The position numbers and the translations under genes are program-made. A stretch of 64,000 nt of DNA from the IMG/VR virus record IMGVR_UViG_3300044451_000175, positions 62,001-126,000 of that record. One strand, 5' to 3'. Below the pieces are notes generated by a model. The model did no database searches. It saw only the letters and a program-made list of their open reading frames with translations, and was not told the DNA's origin. Source of the DNA: a virus. Within the stretch, counting starts at the first letter, position 1, and every line of letters starts with the position of its first letter. Of the stretch, positions 54,151 through 61,674 are shown one piece after another.

Positions 54151-55309
54151 AAGCCACGACGACCGCAATGGGTTCGTCCTGCCATCCGGCCGCGTTCAGA
54201 AGTTGGCCGTTGATGATCGGCATGATGTGGGCTTCGTGTTCGGCTGTTTCCGAGATTGATGCTACGCCGAGTTTGATGTTGGAACCGGCACGCAGTTCTT
54301 TGACCGGCCTACCTCTCCAGGTTCGCGTCGGCGAGGTGTCCCTCTCGAAGCCACGGTCTTCGATCTCGAAGACGGTTTGAGGTAATGTGCGTTCAACGTC
54401 GTCGGCCGCTGATTGTGTAACGGCCTGAATCGCGACCGCGCTGCACTCCCTTCGACGCGGCAACACACTTTCTGTTACGCCCGGTGTTGCATCCGGTTTT
54501 TCGCCCGGCACAACAGCCGCGAGCAGCTTGGCGTTCTTCTTCATGTCTTCGATTACCGACAGGTCTGTGAGCCTGTAGTACGTCATGTTCATTGGCGGTT
54601 TTCTTTGGATCGGATACGAGTGGGCGAGTTCGGTTCCTTTCTTGGTTGTCGCCATGTAGAACTCGCACCGCGTGTAACTGTAACTGGACATGCTCTGCCA
54701 ACGCTTCACAAGGTCGGGGAGGTTGGTTTCCAGTGTTTTGGGATTCATCAGGCAGATGCTGTGCGTGCCGTCTTTTCTGTAGTTGATTTGAACGCCGACC
54801 GTTTTCAACTTGCTGTCGTCGGAAAGGCCGAACTTTTCGGATTTATCGGTCAACGGCACCTCGAACCCGACTTTCGCACTCAGTTCTCGCGCCATCCTGA
54901 TGAACTTTGCCCCGTGGTCTTCGCTCAAGTTGCCCGTGACGGCGAAATAGACGTGGATCATTTCGTGGACCAGAATTGCGTCCAATCCGGCTTCAGATTT
55001 CTTGAACGTGTTACTGATCTGCATGCGGAGGGTTCCCTCCTTGATTTTTCCGCCGTGGTACTTGTCCTGCAATTTTCTGCGAACAAGCATCGGGTTCGGC
55101 AGGTTGTGCGGGTCCATGATCACGGTAAACAATACGACGCCGCCGACGCCTTTGAGTTTGGCGTATTCGATGGGGATCTCAGGCAACTCGCCCCTGAAGA
55201 GGAGTTGGTTGTAGTGGGCGTATTTCTTTTGGAGGTCGTACTCGGCGAAGTCGATGGCGGTGGCCGGTTTTGCTTCGACGGATTCGAGCCAATTTTTGAA
55301 GCTGAACAT
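54128..55309 (-). CDS. Capsid-targeted SprT-like zinc metalloprotease
   Basis: 393 aa. MFSFKNWLES is a textbook capsid-targeting start. Residues 35-160 resemble SprT: YAHYNQLLFRGELPE, ILVHEMIHVYFAV (HExxH), and a third His ligand at SEDHGAKF. The remaining C-terminal half is unrecognised and Arg/Glu-rich. Promoter CTAAATA at 55316-55322 on this strand, six bases before the ATG, no ribosome site. An injected protease is the natural reading. Confidence 0.78.
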   Translation of the reverse strand: MFSFKNWLESVEAKPATAIDFAEYDLQKKYAHYNQLLFRGELPEIPIEYAKLKGVGGVVLFTVIMDPHNLPNPMLVRRKLQDKYHGGKIKEGTLRMQISNTFKKSEAGLDAILVHEMIHVYFAVTGNLSEDHGAKFIRMARELSAKVGFEVPLTDKSEKFGLSDDSKLKTVGVQINYRKDGTHSICLMNPKTLETNLPDLVKRWQSMSSYSYTRCEFYMATTKKGTELAHSYPIQRKPPMNMTYYRLTDLSVIEDMKKNAKLLAAVVPGEKPDATPGVTESVLPRRRECSAVAIQAVTQSAADDVERTLPQTVFEIEDRGFERDTSPTRTWRGRPVKELRAGSNIKLGVASISETAEHEAHIMPIINGQLLNAAGWQDEPIAVVVAFKKKAGT

Positions 55310-55315
55310 TGAGGT

Positions 55316-55322
55316 TATTTAG
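55316..55322 (-). promoter_or_regulatory. CTAAATA late-type promoter (minus)
   Basis: CTAAATA on the minus strand six bases before the SprT-like ATG; 25 bases away, TTAAATA faces the opposite way for the plus-strand neighbour. Two divergent late promoters back to back. Confidence 0.75.
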
Positions 55323-55347
55323 CCGTCTGAATTTGGACCTTGAATTG

Positions 55348-55359
55348 TTAAATAGCTTC
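55348..55359 (+). promoter_or_regulatory. TTAAATA late-type promoter (plus)
   Basis: TTAAATA at 55348-55354, five bases before the ATG at 55360. Confidence 0.7.
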
Positions 55360-56247
55360 ATGGAAGAAGTTGAAATCCGTGGCGAATACTGGGTCCAGAA
55401 CGGTCAGGTCGATTTCGCGGACGGCGACATCGGCGATCAGAACCACGAAGGCATTGCCATTGACCACGTCGTCAGCAAATACGCTGATGAAGTTTCTAGT
55501 TTGGCAGACGAGTTGAATCTCGGTCACGAAGCACTCGATTCAGGCTACAACGGCTATGATTCCGAGGCCGTGTCGAAGCTTTTGTGGCGCGTTTACGAAA
55601 CCTTGACTGTCGGTCGAGATCCCGACGACGAAGACGAACAGGGCGAAGAACGCGACCCCATTAGTGACGAAGAAGCCGACAGTTACATCATGAAAGAATT
55701 ACGGTGTAACGCGGACGCCTACCAGATTTTGCTCGGTCGTGGTGACGCAAGGCTTTACGTCATGAAGTACGAGGGGTGGATGGCGATCCGTTCGCACTCA
55801 ATTGAGGTTTACGGGTATTCAGATGCGATGCGTCCGCAAGTGGCGAGTGCCATCCAAGATGTGATTTACGAAGAACATAATTTGACCGACGACGAGTACG
55901 ACCCAGAGACGGTTGAAATTGATCTCCACGATCTCAAAAACAACAAATACTACAGTGTGACTTTGGCAGAGCTTTTGGCCCCACCAGCGATGCCGACGAC
56001 TCAGACGCGGAACATTGACGACGGCAAGAACGCTTACACTGGGAAGTTGAAAGACACCTCCACGGCAAGTTCACGCCCGGATCGCGCCGAGAGTGATCCG
56101 CAGTGGAACAAGAACAAGAGCGTGATGGGCAAATGGAACAGAGCCGTTAAGGACGTGACGGGTCAAGACCTGTGGCGTGGCACGTCGGAATGGCGTGTTA
56201 CCTTCGGGGAATGGCTTGCGGAAAAGCATCCAGATCTACTAGAATAA
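55360..56247 (+). CDS. Acidic late protein with C-terminal targeting-like motif
   Basis: 295 aa from ATG 55360 (longer frame upstream is not needed). Acidic, alpha-beta; PDDEDEQGEERDPISDEEAD linker. The C-terminus WRVTFGEWLAEKHPDLLE copies the FxxWLxE pattern that other proteins carry at the N-terminus. Driven by TTAAATA, divergent from the SprT-like gene. Confidence 0.65.
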   Translation: MEEVEIRGEYWVQNGQVDFADGDIGDQNHEGIAIDHVVSKYADEVSSLADELNLGHEALDSGYNGYDSEAVSKLLWRVYETLTVGRDPDDEDEQGEERDPISDEEADSYIMKELRCNADAYQILLGRGDARLYVMKYEGWMAIRSHSIEVYGYSDAMRPQVASAIQDVIYEEHNLTDDEYDPETVEIDLHDLKNNKYYSVTLAELLAPPAMPTTQTRNIDDGKNAYTGKLKDTSTASSRPDRAESDPQWNKNKSVMGKWNRAVKDVTGQDLWRGTSEWRVTFGEWLAEKHPDLLE

Positions 56248-56293
56248 AATTCGACGCGGGATTGGTATATCGGCTGTGCCGAAGATTTCCGAC

Positions 56294-56365
56294 GCGAGCG
56301 TAACTCAATGGTAGAGTGCTTGCCTTCCAAGCAAGCTGTTGTGGGTTCGAGTCCCATCGCTCGCT
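56294..56365 (+). tRNA. tRNA-Gly(TCC), outside the main array
   Basis: GCGAGCG pairs with CGCTCGC; anticodon arm CTTGC-CTTCCAA-GCAAG. Adjacent to an HNH gene whose upstream hairpin repeats this anticodon arm. Confidence 0.92.
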
Positions 56366-56410
56366 CTTGCCTTCCAAATTTGACAAATTTGGAAGGCAAG
56401 TTGCTAAATA
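56366..56410 (+). promoter_or_regulatory. 17-bp hairpin plus TAAATA promoter of HNH gene
   Basis: Perfect 17-bp stem 56366-56382 with 56384-56400; its left arm starts CTTGCCTTCCAA, identical to the tRNA-Gly anticodon arm. CTAAATA at 56404-56410 lies four bases before the ATG. Confidence 0.7.
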
Positions 56411-56414
56411 CGGC

Positions 56415-56813
56415 ATGGTTAAAAAGTGCTGTATGTGTAAGCTGGATAAACTGCTCGATGCTTTCAAAAGCAATCCGCGACGACATGACGGATTGCAATC
56501 TCAATGTGCTGAATGCCACGCCGAGTATCGTCGTAAACATTACCTCGCTAACCGCGAGAAGTACATCAAGAAAGCAGCAAGCTGGAAGAAGAATTTCCAG
56601 GCTTGGTGGAAAGAGTACAAGAAGCAGTTCAAGTGTTCACGCTGCCCAGAACAACACCCTGCGTGCATCCAATTTCATCATCCCAATGACGACAAAGAGT
56701 TAGGTGTGTCGCAATGGGTTGGCAGAGGTGATAAAGAACGGGTTTTGGAAGAGATTGCCAAGTGCATCCCTCTTTGTGGCAACTGTCACGCTAAAGAGCA
56801 TTGGAAAGACTAA
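56415..56813 (+). CDS. HNH endonuclease, tRNA-associated family
   Basis: 132 aa: CCMCKLDKLLDAF, HDGLQSQCAEC, CSRCPEQHPACIQFHHPN, KCIPLCGNCHAKEH. Followed by CTCCCGTATCCCGC, which fits the 3' end of a tRNA whose 5' part (GCGGGATTGG...) lies at 56255. Confidence 0.83.
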   Translation: MVKKCCMCKLDKLLDAFKSNPRRHDGLQSQCAECHAEYRRKHYLANREKYIKKAASWKKNFQAWWKEYKKQFKCSRCPEQHPACIQFHHPNDDKELGVSQWVGRGDKERVLEEIAKCIPLCGNCHAKEHWKD

Positions 56814-56840
56814 CTCCCGTATCCCGCTCTGGAGAATCAC

Positions 56841-57221
56841 ATGAGAGCATTCATCGCCGCCCTGTTGCTTTCCACCAGTCTTCAAGCGGCTCCCGTTCCG
56901 CCCGGTCCTCGGCCGGACCCTCTCGCCACCCCTCTGCTCGGCGTTCGCGAATCACAAGTCCTCTCGCCTAGTGGCGTAGTCATCGGGACGGTCATCAGGA
57001 ACTCGGCGGCTGAGAAGGCGGGGATCAAGGAAGGTGACATTCTGGTAAAGTTCGGTCTAAATTCCATCGACAGCTTCCAAAAGCTCCGAGAGACTGTTAT
57101 CCTTTACCGGCCGGGTGCCGTTATCGAGGTCGAAATCGAGCGGGACCGCAAGAAACTGATCCTGAAAGTCTGCCTGACAGAAATGTTGCCAGACGAGCCG
57201 GTGATTATCCTCGAACCCTGA
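56841..57221 (+). CDS. Secreted PDZ-domain protein
   Basis: 126 aa. Signal peptide MRAFIAALLLSTSLQAAPVP, then a PDZ domain (about 35-120): GTVIRNSAAEKAGIKEGDIL, VKFGLNSIDSF, GAVIEVEIERD. GGAG before ATG. Signal and style resemble Gemmata proteins, so likely host-derived. Could bind envelope proteases such as DegP. Confidence 0.8.
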   Translation: MRAFIAALLLSTSLQAAPVPPGPRPDPLATPLLGVRESQVLSPSGVVIGTVIRNSAAEKAGIKEGDILVKFGLNSIDSFQKLRETVILYRPGAVIEVEIERDRKKLILKVCLTEMLPDEPVIILEP

Positions 57222-57229
57222 GAACCCGC

Positions 57230-57781
57230 ATGAGCAAGCTCATCGACTTCCTGCGTGGCGAAGGAACAGCAGAAGGCAGGACGGTCGATGAGATCGTGGG
57301 GATGTCCGATGCGGCGTTAGAAGTCGCGCATAACTGGGTTCAGTGGGCCTTCCCCCTCCAAGTCGCCAGCAATTTCAACCCAGAAGCTCCACTTCTGACG
57401 GACGATGAAATCAAGATCGTCCGTAACGATCCTGTGATTCAAGAGAACTTCGACCGGCTGTGCGCCCGGTTTTTGGAGTTCTTGGGCCTGACTGAAGACG
57501 ACTGTGGTGTGTTGGAGGGTCCGCGTTTTTGGGATCGACACCCGTTCGTTTGGAAGTCTTTCAACCATAACTACCTTCGCGTGACGCGGTTCCTTGAGAG
57601 CATGCGGCTGTTCGGTCGGGACTATCTGAGCGCCTCTGTGTTCGAGTGTCTGAGGCGACTTTCGGGTGGCGGCGACATCGCGAGCAGTGAAAACGCGATG
57701 AAGTATTGGGCCAAGACTCAGGAGAAGAATGATCAAGGACGTTACACTGGAAGCACAACAGCAACTCCAACTACTGGCTGA
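57230..57781 (+). CDS. OGFr-like domain protein
   Basis: 183 aa. ALEVAHNWVQWAFPLQV, FNPEAPLLTDDEIKIV, FNHNYLRVTRFLESMRLFG match the opioid-growth-factor-receptor conserved region, also found in bacteria, where function is unknown. Overlaps the next gene by 53 bases. Confidence 0.75.
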   Translation: MSKLIDFLRGEGTAEGRTVDEIVGMSDAALEVAHNWVQWAFPLQVASNFNPEAPLLTDDEIKIVRNDPVIQENFDRLCARFLEFLGLTEDDCGVLEGPRFWDRHPFVWKSFNHNYLRVTRFLESMRLFGRDYLSASVFECLRRLSGGGDIASSENAMKYWAKTQEKNDQGRYTGSTTATPTTG

Positions 57782-58097
57782 GACGTTCGGACTCGACCCG
57801 GCGACCGCTTACTTCAAGGTCGAAGCCAGAATGCGGTTCCCGCCGCAATTCGTCTGGTTCATTTCCGTGGCCGATTTTTATGACCCGAAGGAATTCGAGC
57901 TACGCGAGCTTTATGGGCTTCATTTTGCAGTCCAGAAGGGCGGCGCGATCTTTCTGACTGAAGCCACTCTCGATTACGACACCAAGCTTTTGAAGGACAA
58001 CCGCCTGTTCGCCCCGACCAACACCCAACTCGACAAACCCGTTTGGCCGCGTGGGTTCGCTCTGCTCGATCAGAAGACCGAGTATTTTTCAACTTGA
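57729..58097 (+). CDS. Alpha-beta protein, unknown
   Basis: 122 aa; GGAG six bases before the ATG. QQQLQLLAETFGLDPATAYF; unknown. Confidence 0.65.
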   Translation: MIKDVTLEAQQQLQLLAETFGLDPATAYFKVEARMRFPPQFVWFISVADFYDPKEFELRELYGLHFAVQKGGAIFLTEATLDYDTKLLKDNRLFAPTNTQLDKPVWPRGFALLDQKTEYFST

Positions 58098-58139
58098 CAT
58101 GGAGGCCGTTCGTGCCGATTTTTCACTCTGGAGGTGAAC

Positions 58140-58655
58140 ATGGCAAAAATGGCGATCCCGTCAATTGGCAGTGTCATTGTGTTGACGGAAGAGTGGGATT
58201 TCGATCTCTACTTCGACTACAAGAACTACCCGCTCATCCAGGCTCTGTACGCCGGGCCTGAGTACGTCGCGCCGCCCATCCCGAAGGACCAAGCTGCTTA
58301 CTACAAGAACAACACGAAGTGGTGGGACCAGTACAACAGAAAGCAGCACGGCACCAAGCCCGAAGAATGGCACGGCGACGAGCGATACCGCGTCATGAAG
58401 GCAGAACACCCGAATGCGGTTGGCGTCACTTCTCGTGAAAAGCATTGGATCAAAGAGGATCGACCCTATCTTGCCATCCGTTTACCGGCGGGAACGCCGT
58501 TGAGGGTTGACCGGGTGCAGATCAAGAGGGGGTTGGATGTTTTTTCCAACTTGTACATGGGCATCACTAAAGAGTGCCTCAACAAGAAGTTACGCGGGAA
58601 ACGCTTCTGGGCGACTTTGAAGGATGTCAACCGAATGATTTGCGAGGTAATCTGA
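58140..58655 (+). CDS. Basic protein, unknown
   Basis: 171 aa from ATG 58140 with GGAGG nine bases upstream. Begins with a short beta segment (IPSIGSVIVLTEEWDFDLYF), then Lys/Trp-rich. Unknown. Confidence 0.7.
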   Translation: MAKMAIPSIGSVIVLTEEWDFDLYFDYKNYPLIQALYAGPEYVAPPIPKDQAAYYKNNTKWWDQYNRKQHGTKPEEWHGDERYRVMKAEHPNAVGVTSREKHWIKEDRPYLAIRLPAGTPLRVDRVQIKRGLDVFSNLYMGITKECLNKKLRGKRFWATLKDVNRMICEVI

Positions 58656-58675
58656 GCCGGGTATACTTACATAGG

Positions 58676-58855
58676 TAGGCGGGACGTGTGGACGCACGGC
58701 CCCGCTAACTTCCGGGCTTCCACACCGCCTTGAGCCGCAAGGCTCACACTTGGCGAGGCGACATCAAAACGCCTAATAGCCCACCAAAGCGTATCATTTC
58801 GTCGTTTAGCCGGTCCATGTCTCCGAAGGCGGTGTGGAACTCGGTTTTTTCTTTT
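58676..58855 (+). ncRNA. Candidate structured RNA with 14-bp closing stem
   Basis: TTCCACACCGCCTT (58718-58731) pairs perfectly with AAGGCGGTGTGGAA (58826-58839) across 94 bases, followed by a long T-run. Inside are GAGCC-gcaa-GGCTC and GGCG/CGCC hairpins. No ORF. A TATACT box at 58661 could start it. Confidence 0.5.
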
Positions 58856-58925
58856 TGGACTTGACGCGGGGCTTTCCCGGCTCCAGAATGAGTGACACAA
58901 CGAAACACGCGAAGGGGACACGATC

Positions 58926-59426
58926 ATGGGCGAAGCCAAAGTGCAAGCGGAAGACTCGGAGATCAAGATCAGCTTGGCGAAGCTGATGAAGGTCAAGAAC
59001 CGTCTGGCGGGCCGCATCGCTTCGGTCGTGTCCGAGATTCAGTCTTACAACTCCGTGGTCAAGAACTCGGAAACGCCGGACGTGCGTGAGTTGAACGAGA
59101 AGCGGAAGCAGATGGTCGCCCAGATGATCAAGTTGAAGGTCACGCTGGACGACGCGAACCGCGCCGGGCAACGCGAGCGGATCTATCAGATCGCGGAGAA
59201 GAAGAGTGAACTGGCGTGGCTCCGCACGCTGAACACGCGACACGGGTCGCAGCGGGGATACGACAACGAGGTGATCGAGTACGTCGCGGCCTTCCGCAAG
59301 CAGGAAGTGGACGACACGGTACGCCGCCTCGAACGCGAGATCGATGAACTTCAGGACGCCATCGACGCCTTCAACGCGAGCCGCAAGGTGGCCGTTGACG
59401 CGGAACTGTTCGCGCTGGTGTCCTAA
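58926..59426 (+). CDS. Coiled-coil protein, unknown
   Basis: 166 aa, almost entirely helical with heptads from about 40 to 155. GGGGACA before the ATG. Could be a scaffold or tail-assembly factor; no proof. Confidence 0.65.
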   Translation: MGEAKVQAEDSEIKISLAKLMKVKNRLAGRIASVVSEIQSYNSVVKNSETPDVRELNEKRKQMVAQMIKLKVTLDDANRAGQRERIYQIAEKKSELAWLRTLNTRHGSQRGYDNEVIEYVAAFRKQEVDDTVRRLEREIDELQDAIDAFNASRKVAVDAELFALVS

Positions 59427-59691
59427 CCGTACACGGCAGGGGGGTAGGCAGTAGGGTTGCTGGCGTTTCGCCTACAAAGCGAAAATCTCCTGGCTTCTCG
59501 GAGCCTGGATAAATCATACGACTCCGATGTGGACCCCGAACTCAAAACTCAAGGGTTATCATCACATCAAAGCGTAAGATTCAGCAGTCAAGCCTTTTAA
59601 GCCGCACTTTGCGGTCTGCCTCTCCTGTCCGTTTTTAACGAAACTGGTGCCTAACTATAGGCACCAGTTTCTGTTTGCGAAGGGGCAACAA
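59427..59691 (+). other. Non-coding gap with hairpins and terminator
   Basis: GTAGGC/GCCTAC hairpin near 59445-59473, GCCGCA-cttt-TGCGGT near 59602, and a terminator ACTGGTGCC/GGCACCAGT at 59641-59670 ending in a T-run. May hold a small RNA; nothing identified. Confidence 0.4.
59641..59670 (+). terminator. Rho-independent terminator
   Basis: AAACTGGTGCC (59641-59651) pairs with GGCACCAGTTT (59660-59670), then CTGTTT. Confidence 0.75.
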
Positions 59692-60468
59692 ATGGGTCTT
59701 GAAAGAAGCAGCGGCGGCGAGGACAAGGTCGAAAAAGTTAAAGGCGAAGTCGCAGAGGCAGAGAAGGAACCCATGAAGCGGAAGTTCATCCGCGTCAGCG
59801 GCATGCAACGTTCGGGCATTCACGCTGTGGCCGAGTGGCTGAGAATGTCACACGCCCAGATGGGCTATTCGTCGTTCTACGACAATAACGCGCCACTCGA
59901 CCGGCCCAACGACATCGCCAAGTTCCTTCCGCCGAGTGGCGACAAGGAAGAGACTTTCTTGTGGATGATCGAACACGAAGACATCATGTTCGTTGACATC
60001 CCGATCCTCAACCCGAAGCTTTTCGCCAACTTCGAGTTTACGGACGTTGTTGTCATCCGTGACGTGTTCAACACGATGGCCTCGCGGCGGAAAATGGACG
60101 AACGGTTCTTCAGTCGCCGCGCCGTCCAACAGTGGAAACACTTCGCCTGCGAAGCAAAGAACCTGACCAACTTCCTCGGCCCGAACAAAGTTGTCGTCAC
60201 TTTCAACCAGTGGCACAGCGACATGAAGTATCGCGAGAAAATTGCTCAAGGGTTCGGGATCGATGGTGTCGGCGTCGGGACAGAAAAGATGGCGTCCACA
60301 AGTTACTGGGAGCCGACCGTAACCAAGTCTTCGGACTTGAAGTTGTTTGATCGGTGGAAGAATTTCCCGGCCGGGTCTGACTTCTGGGCCGTTTTCGACC
60401 GTCAGGTTTACGATCTGAACACCAGTCTTTTCGGGGCGAACGAGGAGGTCGCCAAGTTGATTCGTTGA
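59692..60468 (+). CDS. Sulfotransferase-like P-loop protein
   Basis: 258 aa from ATG 59692 (AAGGGG upstream). A charged N-terminal 30 residues, then RVSGMQRSGIHAVAEWL (P-loop variant as in sulfotransferases) and VVVIRDVFNTMASR (3'-phosphate binding region). Sulfotransferase or a related kinase-like enzyme; acceptor unknown. Might act on glycans made by the glycosyltransferases in this window. Confidence 0.65.
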   Translation: MGLERSSGGEDKVEKVKGEVAEAEKEPMKRKFIRVSGMQRSGIHAVAEWLRMSHAQMGYSSFYDNNAPLDRPNDIAKFLPPSGDKEETFLWMIEHEDIMFVDIPILNPKLFANFEFTDVVVIRDVFNTMASRRKMDERFFSRRAVQQWKHFACEAKNLTNFLGPNKVVVTFNQWHSDMKYREKIAQGFGIDGVGVGTEKMASTSYWEPTVTKSSDLKLFDRWKNFPAGSDFWAVFDRQVYDLNTSLFGANEEVAKLIR

Positions 60469-60500
60469 GTCCCGAATTCATAAGGTTCGGGGATACATAG

Positions 60501-60624
60501 GCTGGAGTGGCGCAGTGGCAGCGCGCGTAAAGTATCTCGACAACTATTGCCCTCACGGGATGCGGTTGGGATTACATTCCATAATCAGGACGAGGTCGCG
60601 AGGTTCGATTCCTCGCCTCCAGCA
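60501..60624 (+). tRNA. tRNA-like gene interrupted in the anticodon arm (form C)
   Basis: GCTGGAG pairs with CTCCAGC; D-arm GCGC-AGTGGCA-GCGC; T-arm GCGAGG-TTCGATT-CCTCGC. GCGCGT, element, then CC-ATAATCA-GGACG. If 60529-60578 is removed CGTCC pairs with GGACG; the central triplet would be AAT (Ile), rare in bacteria, so identity is unsure. Confidence 0.62.
60529..60578 (+). ncRNA. Recurring compact RNA element (insert form C)
   Basis: 50 nt: AAAGTATCT, CGAC paired with GTTG, CTATTGC, CCC-tcac-GGG, GATG, GGGATTACATT. Located 37 kb away from the other copies. Confidence 0.75.
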
Positions 60625-60645
60625 TTTTCAACGAACAGAGGACCA

Positions 60646-61095
60646 GTGGCAGAACAAGTAACCGTCTCGGTCAACCCGAAAGAACCGGACCCGAAGCCCA
60701 AGCCCAAGCTCGACGCCAAGACCGTTCAGGACGCCGTGAACACGGCCGTTGTGGTCGGCGGCGTATTGTCAAAACTACCCCTCTCTGATACCCTCAAGGG
60801 GTTGCTGCTGAAATTGTTCATCTTCGGTTTCGGTGTCTTCTGTGGCATCGGCGTCGTGTACAAGAGCGGTCTACAGCCGCAACCGCAACCCGCGCCGGCC
60901 TCGAACGTCTCCGTTTACCAGAAGCGGATTGATGAACTTCAGAAAGAGAACACGGATCTGAAACGGCAGCTTGAGGAGCATCAGGTGCCGTTCCCTCAGC
61001 CGCAACCGCCCGTTGTCACGCCACCCAACCCAGTGACCCCGAAGCTGAATCCGGTCAACCCCGACCGGCCGCGACCGGGCTTCATTGTGAAGTGA
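60646..61095 (+). CDS. Membrane-anchored Pro-rich protein
   Basis: 149 aa from GTG 60646 with AGAGG upstream. P/K-rich first 25 residues, one transmembrane segment at about 54-76, a short coiled coil (QKRIDELQKENTDLKRQLEE), then a Pro-rich tail. Layout recalls envelope-spanning lysis or adhesion proteins. Confidence 0.65.
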   Translation: MAEQVTVSVNPKEPDPKPKPKLDAKTVQDAVNTAVVVGGVLSKLPLSDTLKGLLLKLFIFGFGVFCGIGVVYKSGLQPQPQPAPASNVSVYQKRIDELQKENTDLKRQLEEHQVPFPQPQPPVVTPPNPVTPKLNPVNPDRPRPGFIVK

Positions 61096-61102
61096 GAACG
61101 CC

Positions 61103-61489
61103 ATGAGCCTGTCCCTCTACTTCGACGGTTCTTGTTTCCCGACAGGGTCCGAAGCTCACGGAGCTTTTGTGTTGAAGGAGGGGGACACGGTTCTTCACGA
61201 ACACAACTTCCTCGAAGCGAAGGAAGGCACCAACAACATCGCGGAATGGGCCGGACTCGTACACGGCCTCCGCTACCTGCGGCAGAATCACCCCAACTGC
61301 ACCGTGGAGATCTTCGGGGACTCCCAACTCGTCATTCGCCAACTCATCGGCCAGTACGCCTGCAACAAAGAACACCTCAAGCCGTACCTCAAAGAAGCCC
61401 GCGAACTGCTGGAAGGCATGGAGTGGAAAGCGACTTGGGTGCGTAGAAACAAGAATTCTCACGCCGACGAGCTTTCAAAGAAGCGATAG
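61103..61489 (+). CDS. rnhA: Ribonuclease HI
   Basis: 128 aa. YFDGSCFP (first Asp), NNIAEWAGLVHGL (Glu), IFGDSQLVI (Asp) and NSHADELS (Asp) are the D-E-D-D catalytic set of type 1 RNase H. Removes RNA from RNA-DNA hybrids, for instance primers. Short but complete. Confidence 0.9.
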   Translation: MSLSLYFDGSCFPTGSEAHGAFVLKEGDTVLHEHNFLEAKEGTNNIAEWAGLVHGLRYLRQNHPNCTVEIFGDSQLVIRQLIGQYACNKEHLKPYLKEARELLEGMEWKATWVRRNKNSHADELSKKR

Positions 61490-61506
61490 CGGTCTATAGT
61501 GACGGC

Positions 61507-61674
61507 ATGTGCAAGAGGAAGCAGGCCGTTCGCCGTCAGTTCCGTGACGGCACCTTCAAACGCGACAAGTTTCGTTGCGTCTGTTGCGGCTTCGCGTCAA
61601 CTCCCGAACGTGCCGAGAACGAGCTTGACGCTCACCACATTACTTGTTCAGGCATGTTGCTATATATGGCATGA
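61507..61674 (+). pseudogene. HNH endonuclease, 5' part, interrupted
   Basis: 55 aa before a stop made by the insert: MCKRKQAVRRQFRDGTFKRD, FRCVCCGF, LDAHHIT. The rest of the protein resumes 1.16 kb downstream at 62803. TATAGT six bases before the ATG, so leaderless by layout. Confidence 0.75.
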
